64,000 nucleotides of DNA, taken from contig NZ_LFLZ01000003.1 of assembly GCF_001189845.1 (NCBI RefSeq), positions 227,636 through 291,635 of the forward strand, read 5' to 3'. The notes beneath the pieces are model-generated. The model saw nothing but the letters and a program-made list of their open reading frames with translations, had not been told where the DNA came from and did not search any database. A program made the position numbers and the translations under genes. The DNA is from Bradyrhizobium tropiciagri (GTDB lineage Bacteria; Pseudomonadota; Alphaproteobacteria; Rhizobiales; Xanthobacteraceae). Of the stretch, positions 58,625 through 64,000 are shown one piece after another; position 1 is the first letter of the stretch; every line of letters begins with the position of its first letter.

Positions 58625-58795
58625 CTCCCTCTCCCCTTGTGGGAGAGGGTGGGGAGAGGGGTGGCCCCGGGCGCTGACGCGAGAGATCTGGCGATCGTTT
58701 ATCAACGTACTCAGCGAGCAGCGCTAATCCTCACCGAGAGCGGAGCAAGCGGCACCCCTCTCCCCAGCCCTCCCCCACAAGGGGGGAGGGAGCCC
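58625..58795. repeat. Inverted CTCCCTCTCCCC / GGGGAGGGAG repeat pair
   Basis: Copy of the element at 31451-31646, between cysE and the convergent HAD gene. Confidence 0.8.
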
Positions 58796-58878
58796 TACCA
58801 GCGTGCTTACCTCACCGCTTCCGGCGATCGCAGTTGTTCACCCTGCACATTCGACCCATGGATCGGGCCTGCGCATCA

Positions 58879-59691
58879 TCACGCCGGCACGAGCGCGTCG
58901 GCGAGCTGCGTGAAACTGTCGACATGGAGGTCGAACCAGGGCTCCGGCGCGACGTCGACCTTCGCCGCCGGCCCGAACTCCAGCGGGCGGGCGACGAACG
59001 CGGTGCGCATGCCGAAGGCGCGGGCGGCCTTCAGATCGTATTTGTGGCAGGCTACCATCAGGATCTTGTCGGCAGGATACCCGAGATAGTCGACGGCGAG
59101 CTGGTACACCGCCGGTGACGGCTTGTAGCTGTGTGCAAGCTCCGAAGTCAGCACGGCGTCGAACGGCAGCCTGGCGTGCTTGACCACGGCGACCACGGCA
59201 GCCATGCCGGCATTCGACAATGTCGAAGTCACGAACCGGCTGCGCAGGCGCGCCATCCCTTCGACGCTGTCGGGCCATGCGTCGAGCCGGGTCCACACCG
59301 TGTTCAGTTCGTCGCGCTCGTCTTTGGAGAAGGCCTCGGAGAGGGCGTGGCGATCGAGCAGCACATCCAGCGCCTCGCGATAGATGCGGTCGACCCGGAT
59401 CCACGGGCGCTTGCCGGCGATCACGTCGTCGAGCGCGGCACGATAGAGATCGCGCCATTCGCTCGAGAGTTTTGCCCAGTCGAGCGCGAGCCCCTTCGCG
59501 GCGTTGACGGCTTCTCCCGCACGCAGGATCGGCTGATAGAAGTCGACGCATGTCCCCTGGACGTCGAACGCGATGGCGCGAATCTCATCGCGCAACGTCG
59601 CGGCCCTTGCCGGCTGCATCCCCATCATCGCGGCCATGATCGATAGTCCTCCGGCGGTCATGAAGCTTCGTCTGGTCAGATCGGGTAGCAC
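58879..59691 (-). CDS. Haloacid dehalogenase type II with Tat signal
   Basis: 270 residues. The N-terminus TRRSFMTAGGLSIMAAMMGM is a twin-arginine signal, unusual for this mostly cytoplasmic family. HAD motif I is FDVQGTCVDFY (Asp nucleophile), motif II STLSNAG, motif III Lys in HSYKPSPAVYQ, and VACHKYDLKAARAFGM. This matches L-2-haloacid dehalogenases. GTG at 59691 is taken as start because it keeps the Arg pair and GGGGA precedes it. Substrate may be a halo- or hydroxyacid. Confidence 0.85.
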   Translation of the reverse strand: MLPDLTRRSFMTAGGLSIMAAMMGMQPARAATLRDEIRAIAFDVQGTCVDFYQPILRAGEAVNAAKGLALDWAKLSSEWRDLYRAALDDVIAGKRPWIRVDRIYREALDVLLDRHALSEAFSKDERDELNTVWTRLDAWPDSVEGMARLRSRFVTSTLSNAGMAAVVAVVKHARLPFDAVLTSELAHSYKPSPAVYQLAVDYLGYPADKILMVACHKYDLKAARAFGMRTAFVARPLEFGPAAKVDVAPEPWFDLHVDSFTQLADALVPA

Positions 59692-59755
59692 GGTTCTGTC
59701 CCCGGTTGTGGTATTGGAAGCGGGCGCAGCTTCGTTAGGTGAGCACGCCTCCCAG

Positions 59756-59925
59756 GCTCCTCTCCCCTTGTGGGAGAGGGTGGGGTGAGGGGTGGCACCG
59801 GGCGAGATAGACGAAGTACGATATCGCTGCATCAACCTGCGTAGCCAGCATCGCCGTTTCTAACGGAGAGCGGAGCAAGCGGTACCCCTCACCCCAACCC
59901 TCCCCCACAAGGGGGGAGGGAGCCC
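59756..59925. repeat. Inverted CTCCTCTCCCC / GGGGAGGGAG repeat pair
   Basis: Copy of the element at 31451-31646, in the gap between the tartrate dehydrogenase gene and the HAD gene. Confidence 0.8.
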
Positions 59926-59965
59926 GACTAGCGTGCTCGCCTCACTGGTGGGGCGAAACCGCGCC

Positions 59966-61039
59966 CTACACATTCGACCCATGGATCGCGTCGATCACCG
60001 CGTCCGTCACTTCCTTCGTCGTCGCCTTGCCGCCGACATCGGGCGTCAGCACGCCGGCCGCGCACACCTTCTCGACCGCCGCCATCAGACGCGCGGCGGC
60101 GTCCTTCTCGCCGAGATGCTCCAGCATCTGCGCGCCGGTCCAGAACGTCGCCACCGGGTTGGCGATGCCCTTGCCGGTGATGTCGAAGGCCGAGCCGTGG
60201 ATCGGCTCGAACATCGAGGGGAAGCGGCGTTGCGGATCGATGTTGCCGGTCGGCGCCACGCCGAGGCTGCCGGCCAGGGCGCCGGCGAGATCGGACAGGA
60301 TGTCGGCGTGCAGGTTGGTCGCGACGATGGTGTCGAGGCTCTTCGGATTGAGCGTCATGCGCACCGTCATGGCGTCGACCAGCATCTTGTCCCAGGTGAC
60401 GTCGGGGAAGTCCTTCGCCACTTCGGCGGCGATCTCGTCCCACATCACCATGCCGTGACGCTGCGCATTCGACTTGGTCACCACGGTGAGGAATTTGCGC
60501 GGCCGCGACTGCGCGAGCTGGAACGCATAGCGCATGATCCGCGTCACGCCGACCCGGGTGAAGACGGCGACTTCGGTGCCGACTTCCTCCGGCAGGCCCT
60601 TGTGCGCGCGGCCGCCCATGCCGGCATATTCGCCCTCGGAATTCTCGCGCACGATCACCCAGTCGAGATCGCCGACGCCGACATTGCGCAGCGGCGAGGC
60701 GACGCCGGGCAGGATCTTGGTCGGCCGCACATTGGCGTATTGGTCAAAGCCCTGGCAGATCGGCAGGCGCAGGCCCCACAGCGTGATGTGGTCGGGTACG
60801 TCGGGCGCACCGACCGCGCCGAAATAGATCGCGTCGAAGTTCTTCAAATCGGCCAAGCCGTCGGCCGGCATCATAACGCCGTGTCTCTTGTAATAGTCCG
60901 AGCCCCAGTCGAAGGTCTTGACGTTGAAGCTGATGTCGCCTGAGCGCTTCGCCAGCGCCTCGAGCACGCGGACACCCGCGGAGATCACTTCGGGGCCGAT
61001 GCCGTCGGCGGGGATGGCGGCGATGGAATGGGTACGCAT
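59966..61039 (-). CDS. Tartrate dehydrogenase / D-malate-like decarboxylating dehydrogenase
   Basis: 357 residues of the isocitrate/isopropylmalate dehydrogenase family: IPADGIGPEVI, FGAVGAPDVPDHITLWGLRL, NVRPTKILPG, VRENSEGEYAGMGG, VTKSNAQRHGMVMWDE and FEPIHGSAFDITGKG. The WGLRLPICQGFDQYAN part is as in tartrate dehydrogenases rather than leucine-pathway LeuB. It oxidises tartrate or D-malate with NAD. It follows the MFS gene by 21 bases. Confidence 0.9.
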   Translation of the reverse strand: MRTHSIAAIPADGIGPEVISAGVRVLEALAKRSGDISFNVKTFDWGSDYYKRHGVMMPADGLADLKNFDAIYFGAVGAPDVPDHITLWGLRLPICQGFDQYANVRPTKILPGVASPLRNVGVGDLDWVIVRENSEGEYAGMGGRAHKGLPEEVGTEVAVFTRVGVTRIMRYAFQLAQSRPRKFLTVVTKSNAQRHGMVMWDEIAAEVAKDFPDVTWDKMLVDAMTVRMTLNPKSLDTIVATNLHADILSDLAGALAGSLGVAPTGNIDPQRRFPSMFEPIHGSAFDITGKGIANPVATFWTGAQMLEHLGEKDAAARLMAAVEKVCAAGVLTPDVGGKATTKEVTDAVIDAIHGSNV

Positions 61040-61060
61040 GGCTTGTCTCCGGATGAGCGA

Positions 61061-62366
61061 TTAGTGGGTTTGCACGGGATTGGGTTGCGGTTCGGATTGT
61101 GCGGGCGCGCTCTGGGTGCGCGACAGCAGCAAGGTGAGCACGGCCGAGAGCACGAGCAGGCCGGCGACGAAATACAGGCCGCCCTCGAAGCTGCCGGTTC
61201 GTTCCTTGATCCAGCCGATCATCGCCGGCCCGACGAAGCCGCCGAGGTTGCCGATCGAGTTGATGGTGGCGATCCCCGCCGCGGCGGCCGAGCCCGACAG
61301 GAACATGGTCGGCATGCTCCACAGCGGCGGCTTCGACGAGGAGATGCCGATATTGACCAGGGTCAGCGCCGCGATCACGGCAACGAGCCCGGTCCACAGT
61401 CCGGCAAGCGCTAAACCTGCCGCCGCCATCAGGCAGGCCAGCACGACGTGCCAGGTGCGCTCGCCGGTGCGGTCGGAATGCCGCGCCCACAACACCATCG
61501 CGATCACCGCGATCGTCGCCGGCACCGCGTTGAGGAAGCCGACCTGGATCGACGACAGGCCGAACGCCTTGATGATCTGCGGCGCCCACACACCGAGCGT
61601 GTAGAGCCCGGCCGAGGTGCCGAAATAGACCAGCGCCAGCGCCAGCACGCGCGGATCGGCAAGACCCCGCCAGATGCTGTGGCTCGCGGTCGCGGCCTTG
61701 CCGTCGTTCTCCGCCTTCATGGTTTTCACCAGCCAGGCGCGCTCGTCGTCGGCGAGCCATCTGGCCTGCTCCGGCCGATCGGTGAGGAAGCCCAGTACCA
61801 CCAAGCCGAGCAGCACGGCGGGCACCGCCTCCAGCACGAACAGCCATTGCCAGCCCTTGAAGCCGAGCATGCCGTCCATCTCCAGCAGCGCGCCGGAGAC
61901 CGGCGAGCCGAGCACGGTCGAGAGCGGCGCCGCGGCCATGAACAGCGCGGTGACGGCGGCGCGCTGCCGCGCCGGGAACCAGTACGACAGATAGAGGATG
62001 ATGCCGGGGAAGAAGCCGGCTTCGGCGGCGCCGAGCAGGAAGCGCAGCACGTAGAAGCTGGTCGCGCCCTGCACCAGCGCCATCGCCGCCGACACGATGC
62101 CCCAGGTGATCATCACCCGTGCGATCCAGATCCGCGCGCCGATCTTGTGCAGGATGATGTTGGAAGGCACCTCGAACAGGAAGTAGCCCCAGAAGAAGAT
62201 ACCGGCACCGAAGCGGTCGGCGACAGGCCGATGTCCTTGTTCATGGTCAGCGAAGCGAAGCCGATATTGACGCGGTCGATGAAGGCACGAAGTACAGCAG
62301 CATGATGAACGGCACGATGCGCAGTGAGATCTTGCGCAACACGCGCGTGCCAAGCTGGCTTTCCAT
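61061..62366 (-). pseudogene. MFS transporter (ACS family, tartrate-like), two frameshifts near N-terminus
   Basis: Secondary transporter, likely for an organic acid such as tartrate. From 62366 (GAGGAAGCCC before ATG) it reads MESQLGTRVLRKISLRIVPF and IMLLYFV, then loses frame at about 62287; IDRVNIGFASLTMNKDIGL follows in a second frame, and after LSPTA a second loss at about 62212 leads to GAGIFFWGYFLFEVPSN and the rest (twelve helices in all). One base is missing at each site. Restored length is 435 residues, exactly normal. The family signature and order of helices are otherwise intact, so sequencing error is likely. Confidence 0.85.
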
Positions 62367-62495
62367 GGGCTTCCTCAGGGTTCGTCTTGTTGTTAGGACG
62401 GCGCGTTTCGCCGCGCCACCGGGAAGCGTAGAAGGCCGCGCCCTTCCGCTTCAAGGTGCGCCGGTTTATACAAAAAAATGATATAATCCTGGTTC

Positions 62496-62582
62496 CGTCA
62501 TTGCGAGGAGCGAAGCGACGAAGCAATCCACCGCTCCGCATATGCGGTGGCCATGGATTGCTTCGCTTCGCTCGCAATGACG
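62496..62582. repeat. Inverted CGTCATTGCGAG / CTCGCAATGACG repeat pair
   Basis: Second copy of the element at 38928-39014. It lies in the divergent MFS/LysR region and provides a false N-terminal extension of the LysR frame. Confidence 0.82.
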
Positions 62583-62609
62583 GTGGATAGGTCCTGGAGT
62601 AAACACGTC

Positions 62610-63527
62610 TTGGAACTGCACCAGCTTCGCTGCTTCGTGGCGGCTGCCGAGGAACTGCATTTCGGCCGCGCCGCGCAGCGCCTGCAGATGATGCCGTCGG
62701 CGCTCGGCCGTCACATCAAGCTGCTGGAGGAGGACCTCGGCGTGCGGCTGTTCGCGCGCACCACGCGCGCGGTGTCGTTGACCGAGGACGGCGCCACCCT
62801 GCTGCGCGAGGGACGCGCGCTGCTCGGCCGCGCCGAGGCGATCGAGGATGGCTTTCGCCGCCGGCTGCGCAAGCCGCAGGCGCGGCGCTTCCGGATCGGC
62901 GCGATCGACAGCGCCGCGGCCGGCCTGCTGCCGCCGCTGCTGCGCGACGTCCGCGCTGCGCATCCCGACGTCGCCGTGCAGCTGCTTGAGGAGAAGACCA
63001 TCCGGCTGCTGCCGAAGCTGCTCTCGGGCGCGCTCGATCTCGCGTTCGTCCGGCCCCCGGAACGGCCCGACCGGCGCATCGAATTTGTCCCGCTGCTGCA
63101 GGAGACCGCCGTGGTGGCGTTGTCGCACAAGCATGCGCTGGCGCGGCGCAAGCAGATCGTGCTGCCCGACATCGCCGATCAGCCCCTGATCGTGCCGGAG
63201 CGCCGCTCGCGGCCGCACAGCCACGATCTCACGACCAAACTGTTTGACGAGGCCGGGCTGACGCCGCGCATCCAGGAGATCGCCGACGAGAAGCAGACCA
63301 TCGTCAACATGGTGGCCGCGCGGCTCGGCGTCGCTATCGTGCCGCGCTGGACCGCGCGGATGGCAATCCCGGGCGTGCGCTTCGTGCCACTCCGCCTGAA
63401 GCGCGGCAGCAGCGCCGGCCGCCTGCCGCTCGCCGCCGCCTGGCTGAAAGGCTCCCGCGACTCGGTCCGCGACCAGGTGATCGCGGTGCTGGAGGCGCGA
63501 TTGAAGAGCTACGCGCGTGAGGCGTGA
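62610..63527 (+). CDS. LysR family transcriptional regulator
   Basis: 305 residues. The protein begins ELHQLRCFVAAAEELHFGRA and QMMPSALGRHIKLLEEDLGV (helix-turn-helix), then a substrate-binding domain. TTG at 62610 is taken as start: it begins the family consensus and GGAG lies 11 bases upstream, while the longer frame from 62547 reads through a repeat. Divergent from the MFS/tartrate dehydrogenase genes, which it likely controls. Confidence 0.9.
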   Translation: MELHQLRCFVAAAEELHFGRAAQRLQMMPSALGRHIKLLEEDLGVRLFARTTRAVSLTEDGATLLREGRALLGRAEAIEDGFRRRLRKPQARRFRIGAIDSAAAGLLPPLLRDVRAAHPDVAVQLLEEKTIRLLPKLLSGALDLAFVRPPERPDRRIEFVPLLQETAVVALSHKHALARRKQIVLPDIADQPLIVPERRSRPHSHDLTTKLFDEAGLTPRIQEIADEKQTIVNMVAARLGVAIVPRWTARMAIPGVRFVPLRLKRGSSAGRLPLAAAWLKGSRDSVRDQVIAVLEARLKSYAREA

Positions 63528-63640
63528 CCATGCAAAGCGAGTGTCATATTAGCCTGCTAGCGATTCCGCCGCGGCTGCAAATGCACTTCCCGCGCCGGAG
63601 TAGCCCGGCGCTTTGCCGACAGTCTTTGACCGGAGGGACC

Positions 63641-63949
63641 ATGCTACGCATTGCCACCTGTCTGACGCTTCTGATTTCCCTTCATGCGGCCGCGGCACAA
63701 GACAGGGCGCCGGGCGCCCCACCGCAACCGTATTTGGGCGGCTCCACAACGCCGCCGACCGATCTGCCGTCCGGGATCGGCAGTTATTGCATCTACGACA
63801 ACCTCATCTACTCGATTGGCTCGCCCATCTGCGTCGGCAAGACGAGCTACGTATGTGCTCCTGCGACAAACGAAGCGGAGCTCAATCAGCGGGCGTATTG
63901 GTCAGCAAGACCAGCTGACCCAAAACTGACCGCGCCGGTGTGCCAGTAG
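63641..63949 (+). CDS. Small secreted hypothetical protein (DUF1496-like)
   Basis: 102 residues with a signal peptide (MLRIATCLTLLISLHAAAAQ). The mature part has paired Cys in YCIYDNLIYSIGSPICVG and SYVCAP, similar in look to DUF1496 proteins. CGGAGGGACC directly before the ATG makes the start firm. Function unknown. Confidence 0.7.
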   Translation: MLRIATCLTLLISLHAAAAQDRAPGAPPQPYLGGSTTPPTDLPSGIGSYCIYDNLIYSIGSPICVGKTSYVCAPATNEAELNQRAYWSARPADPKLTAPVCQ

Positions 63950-64000
63950 ACTGGCTCCCGTCTCCCACGCATCTTACCGGTGCGACGAGACAACCCGCAT

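Overview
The window reads as chromosomal DNA of an alphaproteobacterium of the Bradyrhizobium / Rhodopseudomonas group. Evidence: high GC, the linkage zapA - 6S RNA - 5-formyltetrahydrofolate cyclo-ligase, a tkt-gap-pgk-fba cluster, yebC-ruvC-ruvA-ruvB-ybgC, and several families of short palindromic intergenic repeats of the kind common in Bradyrhizobium. No phage, CRISPR array, insertion sequence, rRNA or tRNA was seen.

Layout. 1-12.7 kb: an acyl-CoA synthetase cut by the window edge, a PilZ protein, a divergent LysR / aldo-keto reductase pair, a MotA/TolQ-like plus MotB/OmpA-like envelope pair, an RND efflux pump (adaptor plus transporter) and a lone AAA ATPase with a poly-Asp tail. 12.7-22.5 kb (minus strand): inositol monophosphatase, then the carbon-metabolism cluster transketolase, GAPDH, PGK, class II aldolase, class I aldolase, a ThiE-like protein and a Sel1-repeat protein. 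22.7-25.4 kb: DUF4164, ZapA, 6S RNA, 5-FCL and a YmdB-like phosphoesterase. 26.3-29.7 kb: two soluble chemoreceptors sharing an unusual C-terminal domain. 29.9-35.0 kb: yebC, ruvCAB, a Tat-exported phosphoesterase and ybgC.

35-64 kb is an accessory-looking stretch of small stress and detoxification genes: glutathione transferases, TetR, ArsR and LysR regulators, SRPBCC, VOC, NTF2-like and DHFR-like proteins, four YciI/DGPF-type proteins (one coupled to an ECF42-like sigma factor), a cobalamin lower-ligand group (cobT, cobS, a cobC-like phosphatase), a triple-PAS chemoreceptor, a serine hydrolase, cysE, and a tartrate dehydrogenase / MFS / LysR / HAD group.

Cross-cutting observations. Five genes (YmdB-like, DUF1348, cobT, DHFR-like, MFS) carry small net deletions that break the frame, six sites in about 37 kb; in each case the intact protein length is restored by putting back 1-2 bases. 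This points to consensus sequence error more than to real gene decay. Three regulators have readable candidate operators: a 19-bp dyad shared by a TetR gene and its DUF2852 neighbour, nested dyads before an ArsR gene, and a 9-bp inverted pair between a GST and a TetR gene. Several starts are TTG or GTG and are explained by Shine-Dalgarno placement.
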